Positions 25,301-40,590 of a stretch of 64,000 bases of DNA are shown one piece after another; positions within the stretch are counted from its first letter, which is position 1; each line of letters starts with the position of its first letter. Source of the stretch: Alviniconcha marisindica (taxonomy: Eukaryota; Mollusca; Gastropoda; Provannidae); assembly GCA_018857735.1 (NCBI GenBank), contig JABMCL010002175.1, positions 128,501 through 192,500 on the forward strand. Reading direction: 5' to 3'. The translations under genes and the position numbers were made by a program. Under the pieces are notes generated by a model that had not been told where the DNA came from, searched no databases, and worked only from the letters and a program-made list of their open reading frames with translations.

Positions 25301-28300
25301 TGATGCTGCAGCTCTTTCTTCTTCTCCTCCTCCGGGAGGTTCTTCAGCTTCTCCTGGTACTCGTACTCCTTCTCCATCTCGTATGTCTTGAACTCCTCAC
25401 GCCGCCGCTTGTCCACCACCTCCAGGTCATGCGTCGTCTGAAAACAACCCACTCTGCTCAGCACCCCATGTCTTCGCACGTGGTCAGTTCCACACAAACA
25501 AGTCAGCACCACACACCACGCACATTCTAAGGACCAGGTCTTCAACCCAACAGACAGCAGTTAACACCAAAGAAGGTGATCCTGATTTTTACTGTACTAC
25601 CATTTTACTCCAGCATCCTGTGGCCTCTGTTGCACTGTCACTGGAAAGACAAGGACATCACACCATCAATCACCTGGAGGACAGGAGAAAGACAATGACA
25701 TCACACCATCAATCACCTGGAGGACAGGAGGATAAAGACAAGGACATCACACCATCAATCACCTGGAGGACAGGAGGATAAAGACAAGGACATCACACCA
25801 TCAATCACCTGGAGGACAGGAGGATAAAGACAAGGACATCACACCATCAATCACCTGGTGGACAGGAGGATAAAGACAAGGACATCACACCATCAATCAC
25901 CTGGAGGACAGGAGGATAAAGACAAGGACATCACACCATCAATCACCTGGAGGACAGGAGGATAAAGACAATGACATCACACCATCAATCACCTGCAGGA
26001 CAGGAGAAAGACAATGACATCACACCATCAATCACCTGGAGGACAGGAGGATAAAGACAAGGACATCACACCATCAATCACCTGGAGGACAGGAGAAAGA
26101 CAAGGACGTCACACCATCAATCACCTGAAGGAGAGGAGGAGAAAGACAAGGACATCACACCATCAATCACCTGGAGGACAGGATAAAGACAGAGTGCTCA
26201 ACAATCATTCTTGAAAGGACAAGTCTTCAAGGCCATCGTCAATCAGATCATAAATGTTGGCAAGATGGGGTGGAGCACATATGGGCTTTTCCAAGCACAT
26301 AGATACCATCTTGAGCTAAACATCAACTTGGACTTCAGTCAGTCAGCATCTCACTCCTTCAGTATTTCAGTCAGTCAGCATCTCAGTCAGTCAGTATTTC
26401 AGTTGAAGTCAGCATCTCAATCAGTATTTCTGTCACAGTCAGCATCTCACTCGGTCAGCATTTCAGTTATGGTCAGCATCTCACTCAGTATTTCTGTCAC
26501 ATCAGCATCTCACTCAGTATTTCTGTCACATCAGCACCTCACTCAGTATTTCTGTCACATCAGCATCTCACTCAGTATTTCTGTCACAGCATCTCACCCA
26601 ATCAGTATTTCAGTCACAGTCAGCATCTCATTCAGTATTTCCGTCACAGCATCTCACCCAATCAGTATTTCAGTCACAGTCAGCATCTCAGTCAGTATTT
26701 CAATCACAGTCAGCATCTCACCCAGTCAGTATTTCAGTTACAGTCAGCATCTCACTCCCTCAGTATTTCAGTCACCATCAGCATCTCACCCAGTCAGTAC
26801 TTCAGTCACAGTAAGCATCTCACTCCTTCAGTATTTCAGTCAAGACTCCTGAAAACACAGTCTGTGTATATTTATCGACTAGATCCTCAAGTTCACTGCC
26901 TGGACTTTCACTCTGTGAGCATTACTTACACTTTAGAATCCAGAGAATTAGAAAGGAATAAAACACCCTTTTACAGTCTGACTAGCTGATGATGACAGAC
27001 ACCAAACCTTCACGGAACCCAACAATTCAATGTAAAGGCCACTCCTACACCAAATCTTCACTGAACCCAACAATTCAACGTAAAGGCCATTCCTACAGTC
27101 TCAAGACAGCTTCACGGAATTGCTGAAGGCCCACTTAGCAAACATGTCTTTGGTCACTTTGCCGTAATATGCGACAAAGTGCATCCCTTCTTTTATTCCT
27201 GTTCTTGCGACTGAGATCAGATGGGTCCCATAGCATCCGCTGATGCTCCCACAGGGCAAGCAAAACACCCCTCATCCACTCTGGTGGCAGTTTCTTCTCC
27301 CATTTTCCATGGGCTGACACTCTTCGCTGTAGACAAAGGCTAGTGACCGTGCCATGGCATAAACTGACCAGCCAACCAAGTGTCAGCTTCAGCCATTTTG
27401 CCAAGACTTTGCACGAGAAAACTTGTGATGTAACTTTGACGAAGCAATGCCCTGGTGAAGTGGGTGAAGGTTCTTCACCAAGCCACTTCCCTTCGGGCCG
27501 TATGAAGAAAGCCATTAAACAATGCAATGCAACAATCGCTGAAGCAGTGGAGGAACAAGCGAGGTCACATGCTGTGTCAATCACAGACTATGACCAAATA
27601 CCTTCTCTGCGTTCAGTGACTGTTGCCTTTCTTTTCATCCAATCATGCACGATGTAACTGAATGTGTAAATCACCGACTGTGAACACTGCACGCCCATTT
27701 ACGGCACTGGGACTGAGGGCATGGAAGATCAGTACACCAAACTAAAAGCACACTCAGCTTATGTGGTTAGCATACAGCTAGGAGCAGCAAAGGCAAATGC
27801 AGTTTTAATTTATAATAAAAAACAACTCTCAGTTCACAGGGTTTTAGGAATGCATGGCTTAGTCAGTTTGACCGGCTAATCTATCATGTTACATGTATGA
27901 CAAAGACAGCACAACAATGAACAGCTGTGTCTGCACAAATGTCAATCTCCAGTCAGGCTCATGATCCAGTTCAATGTTTCAGTCTTGACTGTGCATGCAC
28001 CTACTGTGTACAGACGGGGGGGGGGGGGGGGGGGGGGGGGCATGTGCGTTGTTTGTACCCCAGCCCCCAACCAGTTCTGAATGTTTTGAAGAGGGTGAAA
28101 ATACCCTTATAAATTGCAAGACAAGAGGTGAGTCCACCCCTAAATCTAAAAATGTGGAGCCCTGAGCCCTGTTCAGTCACAGTCAGCATCTCACTGGTCA
28201 GTACTTCTGTCAGCATTTCGCCCAGCATTTCTGTCACTGTCAGCATTTCACCCAGTATTTCTGTCACTGTCAGCATTTCACCCAGTATTTCTGTCACTGT

Positions 28301-31300
28301 CAGCATTTCACCCAGTATTTCTGTCACTGTCAGTATTTCAAGTCAGCATCTCAGTCATAGTCAACACCTCAGTCACAGTCAGCATCTCAGTCATAGTCAT
28401 CATCTGTCATAGTCAGCAGCACCTCAGCCAGAATCAGCATGTCAGTCACAGTCAGCATCTCAGCCTCTCAGCTAGTCAGCATTTCAGTCACAGTCAGCAT
28501 GTCAGCCTCTCAGCTAGAATCAGCATTTCAGTCACAGTCAGCATCTCAGCCTCTCAGCTAGAGTCAGCATTTCAGTTACAGTCAGCATGTCAGCCTCTCA
28601 GCTAGAGTCAGCATTTCAGTTACAGTCAGCATGTCAGCCTCTCAGCTTGAGTTAGCATTTCAGTCACAGTCAGCATTTCAGCCTCTCAGCTAGTCAGCAT
28701 TTCAGTTACAGTCAGCATGTCAGCCTCTCAGCTTGAGTTAGCATTTCAGTCACAGTCAGCATCTCAGCCTCTCAGCTAGAGTCAGCATTTCAGTCACAGT
28801 CAGCATCTCAGCTTGAGTTAGCATTTCAGTCACAGTCAGCATCTTAGCCAGAATCAGCATTTCAGTCATAGTCAGCATTTCAGCCAGAGTCAAATCTCAG
28901 TCTGCAACTCATTCTCAGCAAGAGTCAGCATCTCAGCCACCATCAGCATCTCCGATTCAGTCAGCATGTGGGTCATGATCAGCATGTCAAAGTCAAGCCA
29001 ACTTGTCTTATTACTCACCTTTTTGATCAAGTTTTCAAGATCCTTCATCTCAAAGGAGTGGGGATTGCGCAGGTCCAGGTGGGCAGGAATGTCCATACGA
29101 TTCACACCTACAAAAGCACCCAATGGCAATTCAATGCAAGACTGAAGTGTCCATGCTTTTCATGCAGAAAACCAGCCGCTGCAAGAGCAGTGCCACCCTG
29201 CCCGTAGTTTGAATCTAACTTTAACTTGCTGCCAATAGACTTTTTGCAGATGCTTTTTCAATGATCTACTGCCAAGACTCAAACAACGTCTCAGCAATAA
29301 TATGAACACATAGTAAGACCAAGAGTAATCACTAAGAATAAATAAAGTATGCACCGAAATGAATACTCTCTTGTTGTTTTTGCATTACAATCTGTACAAC
29401 AGCAAGCGATAAAATAAACGAACCATGAAGCTGTGCTACTACAGAAACAGTTTTAAAGTATAACTCTACACAAAAGTTGCAATTCAAAGTCTGAATAAAA
29501 ATAAAGTAGTGCTTCAAAGGTGATGAACACCACAAATGCAGAGGGTAATTCAAGGTCACATATGCTTCTGTTTGAAATTCACTGCATGGTGAAACTAGAC
29601 ACATTGTCAACCACTGCATTTAAAACTACTCTGAACTCATCTGTTTAAAACCCACTAGTACTATTACCAGCAAACTACTCCCCCCCCCCCCAACACATAC
29701 CTATTTTTAATTTATGTCAGTTGACTAATGTGGTGTGTGTGTGTGTGTGTGCATGTGTATGTCTGTGCATGCATGCATGTGTGTGTGTAGTTAATGCTGG
29801 TCTTGCTGTGTAGCTTTTTGTACTAAGTTGTAGACTGAATTGCTTGCAGTCAATGACATTGTTATTGCACTTTTCAACTTGTGGTGTCTCAACATGGGTA
29901 AGTTCAAATTTGAATTCTGTACAGCAAGCTGATACTGTGATAGACTCTATTTTTACATTTGTTAGAGGTCTGCTTTACAAATATTTCATTATATTTCAAG
30001 GTCAAACAAGAGATAAGTAACTGTGCCATTGATTAAGAAACAAGTGCTGTCACTGAGAAACAAATGTTGCCACTCAGGGACTAAGAAACAAGTGCTGTCA
30101 CTGAGACACAAATGTTGCCACTCAGGGACTAAGAAACAAGTGCTGTCACTGAGACACAAATGTTGCCACTCAGGGACTAAGAAACAAGTGCAGTTCAGCA
30201 GGCTTGCAGAACACCCAGCAGAAACCATACAGTGTTGGAATAATCTGCACAGGAATCCTTGTCATGCCTTTAACTTCACAGATGTTTGCAGCATTTCTGA
30301 CATTTTGTGGAAGGTTTATTACACAGTCATGTGCATGCACATACACACATACTCAACACACACATAACAGTCTAACAAATCACACATGCATGGAGAAATT
30401 ATAATGAATGTTAAAAACTTGGAGAAACTCCAAACACGAACCAAGAAACTCATACAAAGTGCCCCTTGGCCTAGCTACCAACACGTTTCCCGCACACACA
30501 CACATCCCAGGACCAGCGTGGTGCAGCACTAGCAGCCTACTACAAACACTCAACAACCCTTCAAACTCAAACACGTGACTGACATGTGCCAAGCCCCTGA
30601 CTGCATACTCTACCGTACTACTCTACAGCATAACATTCCCACTGGTCAGTCTAGAAAAGAAATACAGTAAAACACCCTCACGAGAGACCGCCCTGAAGAA
30701 ACTGACTGACCATCCTGATGATTGACTATTTGATGATAGACTATCTGATGATAGACCATCTGATGATAGACCATCCTGATGAGACCTGAATGAATGAAAA
30801 GCACTGTCCCGATGAGACCTGAACGAATGAAAAGCACTGTCCCGATGAGACCTGAATGAATGAAAAGCACTGTCCTGATGAGACCACCTCTTTTATGAAA
30901 CCACTTTTTTTCCCCTTCAAAATCCCCTGTAAATGAACCACTGACCGAGAACCATCTTCCATAATCCAACTTCCAAGACCACTTCTGCTTAATGCTGAGG
31001 GTGGCCCTAAAGGCCTTCTCAGCACGCATTTCCTCCAACATGGCAACAGGTAGGAGAGATCGAAATAAAACTTAAAATGAAGGATTATGACTGTCCGAAA
31101 ATGCACCCAGGAGTTGATCTGGAGTTCCATTTGTAAAGTGAGTTTGGCAGTGGGACTGGCTGCACACAGGAGGACGTGTTCCAGCCTGTTGGTGTTGCAG
31201 GCACTGCCCCTTTGGTACGGAGCACCAAGATGCATGCTCCCACTGCCCACATGTATAAGAATTAAGATCAAAGAGGCCACAGAATGCCACTAGGCCAGCT

Positions 31301-34300
31301 TGAGGCATCACTTCTGGCTAACCAGCACAGATGCAGGCAAGATTCTAAACTGAAAATAAAATCAATGAAGCATTTTCTTAAGTTTTGATCCTGATCTCTC
31401 TGAGTCTGTCTCTCTATCCGGCTGCACCTGTTCACGTCTCTATCCTGCTGAACGTGTTCTTGTCTCTATCCTGCTGCACCTGTTCATGTCTCTATCCTGC
31501 TGAACTTGTTCTTGTCTCTATCCTGCTGCACCTGTTCACGTCTCTATTCTGCTGAACTTGTTCTTGTCTCTATCCTGCTGCACCTGTTCACGTCTCTGTC
31601 CTGCTGAACTTGTTCTTGTCTCTATCCTGCTGCACCTGTTCATGTCTCTATCCTGCTGAACTTGTTCTTGTCTCTATCCTGCTGCACCTGTTCACATCTC
31701 TATCCAGTATCCTGCTGAACTTGTTCACGTCTCTATCCTGCTGAACTTGTTCTTGTCTCTATCCTGCTGAACCTGTTCATATGTCTCTATCCTGCTGAAC
31801 CTGTTCATGTGTCTCTATCCTGCTGAACCTGTTCATGTGTCTCTATCCTGCTGAACCTGTTCATGTGTCTCTAACCTGCTGAACCTGTTCATGTGTCTCT
31901 ATCCTGCTGAACCTGTTCATGTGTCTCTATCCTGCTGAACCTGTTCATGTGTCTCTAACCTGCTGAACCTGTTCATGTGTCTCTATTGCTGAGCCTGATT
32001 GTGTTTCCCTATTGCTGAACCAGATCATGTCTCTCTATTGCTGAACCAGATCATGTCTCTCTATTGCTGAACCAGATCATGTCTCTCTGTTGCTGAACCT
32101 GATCATGTCTCTCTATTGCTGAACCTGATCATGTCTCTCTATTGCTGAACCAGATTATGTCTCTCTATTGCTGAACCAGATCATGTCTCTCTATTGCTGA
32201 ACCAGATGTCTCTCTATTGCTGAACCTGATCATGTCTCTCTCTCTCCTGCTGAACCGTATGCCTGAACCAAACCATGTCCCTTTATCTGCTGCTAAAATG
32301 CTGCCATTTCCAGAATGAGCCTGAATATTAACTTTAACAAAACTGCCCCCCCCCCCTCCAAAAAACAACAACAACAACAAACAAACAAAACAAAACAAAA
32401 CAGCTGACTGTAGTGCAGTGCAACCAAGACAGCAGTGCCACATTCAACAGTATGGTGGGTTCGTTTCTGCGGGAAGAACTGTCACCATTTGTAAAGGCAT
32501 ATCAGCCCAGTAACACTGGGCTACAGTGCTTCACAAAAGACATTACCCTAAGTTTCAGACTGCAAGGCATTTCTGCTCTAAAGCACTGTGTCCCGAGTAT
32601 TGTCAGGCCAGTCTTATGACACTGTAGCAGTATTTCATGCAGCCGTTCACTACACTGACAGTAGGTGTTGTCAGGCCAGTCTTATGACACTGTAGCAGTA
32701 TTTCATGCAGCTGTTCACTACACTGACAGCAGGTGTTGTCAGGCCAGTCTTACGACACTAGCAGTATTTCATGCAGCCGTTCACTACACTGACAGTAGGT
32801 GTTGTCAGGCCAGTCTTATGACACTGTAGCAGTATTTCATGCTGCCGTTCACTACACTGACAGTAGGTGCACAATGGATGATTCTATCTGCAGCTTCCAC
32901 TTCCATTTGTGTACAGCCAATTACACCAAGGCTGTCATGCCTGGGGAGTCCATATTCCACAAAGGCTGTCATGTCTGGGGAGTCCATATTCCACCAAGGC
33001 TGTCATGCCTGGGGAGTCCATATTCCACTAAGGCTGTCATGCCTGTGAAGTCCATATTCCACCAAGGCTGTCATGCCTGGGGAGTCCATATTCCACAAAG
33101 GCTGTCATGTCTGGGGAGTCCATATTCCACAAAGGCTGTCATGCCTGGGGAGTCCATATTCCACTAAGGCTGTCATGCCTGTGAAGTCCATATTCCACCA
33201 AGGCTGTCATGCCTGTGAAGTCCATATTCCACCAAGGCTGTCATGCCTGGGGAGTCCATATTCCACTAAGGCTGTCATGCCTGTGAAGTCCATATTCCAC
33301 TAAGGCTGTCATGCCTGTGAAGTCCATATTCCACTAAGGCTGTCATGCCTGTGAAGTCCATATTCCACCAAGGCTGTCATGCCTGGGGAGTCCATATTCC
33401 ACCCATCCCATCATTTCTGTGGGGTCCATATTCTACCCATCCCATCATGCCTGTGGAGGTCCCAATTTCACACTTCTTTACCACCAGTATCCACTGCTGA
33501 GGTTTTCATGCAGAAGGAATATCAACAGTAAAATTCTAAACGGCTGATGAGCTGGGGCGACCGCCAGCCCGGAACCTCTGTGAATGTGGCAGGGATACTG
33601 CAGTACAAACCAAGCAGAAAGAGGTGCGGGTGGGGGGAGCAGGCAGCGAGACAAAAACAACCATTTACCTCCATGCGCAGCAATGAAATGCAAGACTTCC
33701 GTACCCGACATGGATCTCATCTTGATGCGAGCCAGCTCCTGCAGGCGCTGTACCTCCATGCGCTTGATCTCGTCCAGTTTGGTGCGAATTGTGTTGTTGA
33801 CCAGTTCCAGATGCATGGCAATGGCTCCGCTCTGCAATCACACATCATCATCAACTACCAACTCTGCAATCACACATCAACTACCAACTCTGCAATCACA
33901 CATCATCTACCAACTCTGCAATCATACATCATCTACCAACTCTGCAATCACACATCAACTCTGCAATCACACATCAACTACCAACTCTGCAATAACACAT
34001 CAACTACCAACTCTGCAATCACACATCAACTACCAACTCTGCAATCACACATCAACTACCAACTCTGCAATCACACATCAACTACCAACTCTGCAATCAC
34101 ACATCATGATCAACTACCAACTCTGCTATCAGTATCACAAAGAAATACCAATGATGAAATCTCAAACAGTACAAAATGACCAACTCTGCAATCATAAATA
34201 AACTACCAACTCTACAATCTCAATCAAGCTACCAATTCTACAATTAGTCAGTCACAATCATAAACTGCCAATTATGTAAACCACAAAAACAACAACTAAA

Positions 34301-37300
34301 CTTTGCGATCACAAATAAAGTACCAACTCGCCAGTCATATCGCAGATAACTACCAACTCTGCAGTCACAAATAAACTACCAACTCTCAACAAACACAAAT
34401 AAAGTACCAACTCTGCAATCATAAACTACCAACACTAAACAAGCACAAAAAAGTATCAACTCTGCAATCACAAAGTACCAGCTCTCACCAACCACAAATT
34501 AAGTACCAGCTCTCACCAACCACAAATTAAGTACCAGCTCTCACCAACCACAAATTAAGTACCAACTCTGCATGCCAACATTCCAGCTCTGCAGTCACAA
34601 GTAAAGTAGGAATCCATAGACCTTCAAGGACCTGATCTGGTCCAGCTTAGAGCAAATCTTTATTTTATTTTTTTGACCAGATGCAGATCATCCAGAAAAT
34701 AATAATGCAGCACCATTTTGCAGTTGTACTGAGAGGCATTACATCATCAGTTGGCAGTTGTATTGAGAGGCATTACATCATCAGTTGGCAGTTGTACTGA
34801 GAGGCATTACATCATCAGTTGGCAGTTGTACTGAGGCATTACATCATCAGTTGGCAGTTGTACTGAGAGGCATTACATCATCAGTTGGCAGTTGTACTGA
34901 GAGGCATTACATCATCATTTGGCAGTTGTACTGAGAGGCATTACATCATCAGTTGGCAGTTGTACTGAGGCATTACATCATCAGTTGGCAGTTGTACTGA
35001 GAGGCATTACATCATCAGTTGGCAGTTGGCAGTTGGCAGTTGTACTGAGGCATTACATCATCAGTTGGCAGTTGTACTGAGAGGCATTACATCATCATTT
35101 GGCAGTTGTACTGAGAGGCATTACATCATCAGTTGGCAGTTGTACTGAGGCATTACATCATCAGTTGGCAGTTGTACTGAGAGGCATTACAGCATTATTT
35201 TTTGTACCGAGAGGCATTACAGCATCATATGGCAGTTGTACTGAGAGGCAGTTGGCAGTTGTAGTTGTACTGAAAGGCATTACGGCATCAGTTGGCAGTT
35301 GTAGTTGTACTGAGAGGCATTACGGCATCAGTTGGCAGTTGTAGTTGTACTGAGAGGCACAACTACTAGCTGTAGTGAGAAACTGAAAGGCCACCAGGGG
35401 TCACAAATATGCAGAATAAAATAAAATCATCCCCTTTCATGCAACTGCTCACTGACCGAAATGGTTTAAAACTGACTTTGACATCATATCATTTACCTTG
35501 ATCAGCCAACAACAAAAAATCATCCTGCTGAGACTCAGTTGAAGGTACATTAGACTACAGTCACCCAAATGAGGCCAGTGCGGGAGCTGGCAGGTACACC
35601 AGGCTGTGAACGACATGGCCACCTAAATGAGGCCAGCATCTAAACTGACTGCCCTGTCCGTGAGGCCTGGGGAAGCAGGCGGATAAGCACATCTTGCTTT
35701 CTCCAACAGGCTGAGGAGACCCACAATCTATGGCCTCCATCACCAGCTACAAGGAGAAGAAAACTCACCTTGATGTCCGAGATATTGGCAGTTTCCAGTT
35801 TTTTACGGAAGCCATCGTCAGACTCCAGAACTTCCACTATCTGCCGGAGGTAATGGTCATACTCCAGACCGGTGCCCTGCCATAACAAACAAGCGTTCAG
35901 TCAGCACTGGCTGGACAGAGGTGAACCACCACAGTCACACTGATCAGTACAACAGGCACACAGCACTGGCTGGACAGAAGTGAACCACCACAGTCACACT
36001 GATCAGTACAACAGGCACACAGCACTGGCTGTACAGAGGTGAACCATCACAGTCACACTGATCAGTACAACAGGCACACAGCACTGGCTGTACAGAGGTG
36101 AACCATTAGTCACACTGATCAGTACAACAGGCACACAGCACTGGCTGTACAGAGGTGAACCATTAGTCACACTGATCAGTACAACAGGCACACAGCACGG
36201 CTGTACAGAGGTGAACCAAGTCACACTGATCAGTACAACAGGCACACAGCACGGCTGTACAGAGGTGAACCATTAGTCACACTGATCAGTACAACAGGCA
36301 CACAGCACTGGCTGTACAGAGGTGAACCATCACAGTCACACTGATCAGTACAACAGGCACACAGCACTGGCTGTACAGAGGTGAACCATTAGTCACACTG
36401 ATCAGTACAACAGGCACACAGCACGGCTGTACAGAGGTGAACCATCACAGTCACACTGATCAGTACAACAGGCACACAGCACTGGCTGTACAGAGGTGAA
36501 CCATTAGTCACACTGATCAGTACAACAGGCACACAGCACGGCTGTACAGAGGTGAACCATTAGTCACACTGATCAGTACAACAGGCACACAGCACTGGCT
36601 GTACAGAGGTGAACCAAATCACACTGATCAGTACAACAGGCACACAGCACGGCTGTACAGAGGTGAACCATTAGTCACACTGATCAGTACAACAGGCACA
36701 CAGCACTGGCTGACAGAGGTGAACCACCACAGTCACACTGATCAGTACAACAGGCACACAGCACTGGCTGTACAGAGGTGAACCATTAGTCACACTGATC
36801 AGTACAACAGGCACACAGCACTGGCTGTACAGAGGTGAACCATTAGTCACACTGATCAGTACAACAGGCACACAGCACGGCTGTACAGAGGTGAACCACC
36901 ACAGTCACACTGATCAGTACAACAGGCACACAGCACTGGCTGTACAGAGGTGAACCATTAGTCACACTGATCAGTACAACAGGCACACAGCACAGGCTGT
37001 ACAGAGGTGAACCACCACAGTCACACTGATCAGTACAACAGGCACACAGCACTGGCTGTACAGAGGTGAACCATTAGTCACACTGATCAGTACAACAGGC
37101 ACACAGCACGGCTGTACAGAGGTGAACCATTAGTCACACTGATCAGTACAACAGGCACACAGCACAGGCTGTACAGAGGTGAACCACTCACAGTCACACT
37201 GATCGTACAACAGGCACACAGCACTGGCTGTACAGAGGTGAACCATTAGTCACACTGATCAGTACAACAGGCACACAGCACTGGCTGTACAGAGGTGAAC

Positions 37301-40300
37301 CACCACAGTCACTCTGATCCGTACAATTAGGTAGTCCAAAGTGCTCTCGGCTGCGTTCCGCTTAACTAAGTTGGTCTAGTTTTAGCGATTTTCATTGATG
37401 GATTTCTTGTTTCTGATCCAATCTCAATCAAAATTACTGTTGAGAAAAGCTTCATGTCTGTCTTCCTAACTGGTTGTTATGTTTATTAAGCTTTGAATTT
37501 AGAAATAATGTGAAAATATCACGCAAAGATCTCGGTACCCCAAGGCTGCCTTCTGTCAGCAATGCGCATAGGCTGCAAACACTGCTCGCTGTAAGCAGTT
37601 TTCAGACAAGGAGTGTTGGACATATGCCAGTCCAGCCATGTTGAAATCTATATCAATCAAAAGTGCTGTTGCTAAGCTTTCTTTCCATATACATGATGGC
37701 TGCCTTTGACAAGCAGAAGTCCTGAATAAAATTGTTTGAAATGTGTTTAACGGATTTTGTACTATTTTTAGACCACAGACACTCTCATAAAAAATATCAG
37801 CAGAAAGATCAATCTTTCTTCTTCAAAGTCATTCTAGAATAAGAGTTCAAAACTATTCAAACGTCCAACACTCAGCCACCGAAGCGTCTGGGAGGGGTTA
37901 ACGAAAGAGTTCTGAGGTTCTGCCATCATGAAAATGTTCTTACGCAATGAAAATCAGCATGTTACAAACTCACAAGCCTCATTAACACGATGAAAATCAA
38001 AACTTTTGTTCAAAAGCAACATATTAGTATTAGTACACATAGTATGAGGAATTAATACACTGAAGTGCACCGAAGTATTCACTCACTCCTTTTCATGCCA
38101 ACAACAACTGAGGTTAAGCCTCATACCAATCATTCAGGGCATCTTATGATGCAACCTTCCTACCAATAACTTCACCTCACCCTGACTGACTAATGAAGTA
38201 ACTGTCATTGTGGGATTCCTCCTGAGGTGACTATGCAGTTGACGGGATGTTAAAATCTAAGCACTAACTAACCCTTTAACTCAGAGAGGGGATACTTTGT
38301 AACATGTGAATTACTGTGCTGTTCACAGTCAGCATGCTAACAATTAAGATGCTTTGTAACAGATCAATCGTTGTGCTGTTCACCTTCCGCACAGATTGCT
38401 TCCCAGTTGGGTGGACCTGTATCAGCACTGTCACACTTCTCTCAGTGAAATGGACCTGTTTCTCAATGATATTGATCACCTGCCATCTTTTATGCATGCA
38501 TTATAATTTTTGTGCACCTGACAAGGACGTGTGCACATCTCAGTGAAGCAGCGTCTGTAATGATGAAACACTAATCACATCCTTATAACTGCCATACACA
38601 ATCTTCCTGATTCGCTGATTGATTGATCTGAGGCCTCAAGGCGCGTGAAACCACAGAACATTACCAAAACATGAAATGTTCAGCGCCATAAATTTAAGAG
38701 GTTGAATAATTAATATGTCTACAATGACAATGTATGTAGTTAATTTTAACAGACTGACAGATACTTCAAAAAAATTGTCCTCCCCTTTTTTTATATTTCG
38801 GAGGTTTTTCAATATTAGGGGCAGAAAATGAGCAAAGCAGGCCAGGGTCATGGGGTGGGAGAGGAAGAGAGTAAAAGGGAGAGAGTTTTGGAGACTACTG
38901 ATAATTCACTAATAGATACCTTTCACTTAAATCCTCACACATGCGCAATGGACTGGCGTACGTGATTTGCCGGAAGTAGGGGGAACGCGTCAGCTGGGTT
39001 GCTGGCCGAGCGCATGGCTTATTTCCCTGGTACTAGTAGTAGTGAAAACCTAGCATTTCACGGCGACATGATGGGTGGAAAAGATCACTGCTGTGTAATC
39101 CACTGCACCACTGGTTGAATAAAAGCCAGGAATTTTGAGGAACATCTGTCCTTTAGTTTGAGTGGCAAGGCAAAATATCGCAATCAGCGCTGACTCAAGA
39201 ATGATCCCCAATCTGTTCAAAATGAAGTGTTTTTGGGTTGTTTTTCCCCCCATTTGTTTTTGTCTCCATCTTATTCCAGTGTACCACCTGTGCACATATG
39301 ACTTAGTGCCAAAAGAGGCACATCGTGGGGGTAGTGGTTTCGACTCAATAAAATCTGTTTTAAACACTGTCTTGTTGTTGCTTTGTGTGTGCTTTGGAAG
39401 GTCTGGATCTTTTATTAGCATTATTCATTAGGCTATGATTTTTCAGTAATATTTATTATGAATTTTTGGGGTTGTTGTTGGTTAATTTGTTCAGTCTGAA
39501 GTTAACTTTTCAACTATTTTTATCCTAGGCACCCGAGTCAACATGACCAAGAAATGCATGGATGACAGGTTGCGTATGCATTTTCCTGTGACACCCAAAG
39601 CAGCAAAAGTTGCATTCACTCTTACTGGCCACATCTTGTCTCTTACAAAACACTTACCTGTTTGTTTAATAAAAAGTATCAGTTTTTTTCTCTTTTTTAA
39701 GTTTTTTTGTTATAAAAAACAAAGTATCAAGTTGTATCATTAACGTTATGTTATCCACTACAACAAAGTTAGACATGCTATTTTGTGAACGCAGCAAAAA
39801 CTGTTCACATGGAAATAGTTGTCTTATACTTTATGGTAATAAAAACTTCTACTGATTTATCATTTTCATCAAGAAACAAGCAGCATTGTACATATTGTTC
39901 TATTAAAAAATAACTGTTCAAGTTACAAAATGTGTTGCTTTTTATTCATTAATTTTTTTTCAAGATTGGCTGCATGTTGAACGTTATCCATGACAACAAA
40001 TCATGCCTAGCATGCTCTTCTGTGTGACAAAGAACAACAACAGTTCACTTGGTAATATTCATGTGGATCACATCTTGTAAGTGCAGTTGGTATTTTGCAG
40101 CTAATTGCATGATTAGCAGTACAGTGATGTGGCCTTGTTGTAATGTGTAATGTTTAACATATTGTCACAAATCACACTGAAGGTCACATTTCTTGGGAAC
40201 GAAGAGCAGCACTGCCTTCTCCCTTCTCTGGTGGATGACTTCACATGTATTAATTCAGAGAATGCATTACTCACTCACATCCTGTTAGCTTTATTTTCTA

Positions 40301-40544
40301 GTACCTCTGTCCTCTTTTCTTGCACATATAAATCATTGTTGTTAGAATGAGAGAATGTGTGTGAGAGGCAGGGGAGTAACTGCATTATTTAGGCTGTTTT
40401 GCCCGGATGTTTCAGTGTATACAGTGTGATGGTGAGTGTGTTTCTGTGTTTAGACCTTTAATTTCTGTTCTCTTACCTTAAATTTTACTATATTAGTATA
40501 TATATCTGTACAATCTTTAGGCTAATTTGCTCACTCACTCTCTC

Positions 40545-40590
<46 letters not shown>

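Noticed and set aside
27343..27657. 104-codon plus-strand frame
   Set aside because: Overlaps an equally open minus frame; neither has a recognised domain or splice context.
39050..39130. Short plus-strand frame [16 protein letters not shown] resembling the start of a THAP-type zinc finger
   Set aside because: Followed immediately by a stop and with no matching downstream residues; too little to support even a pseudogene.
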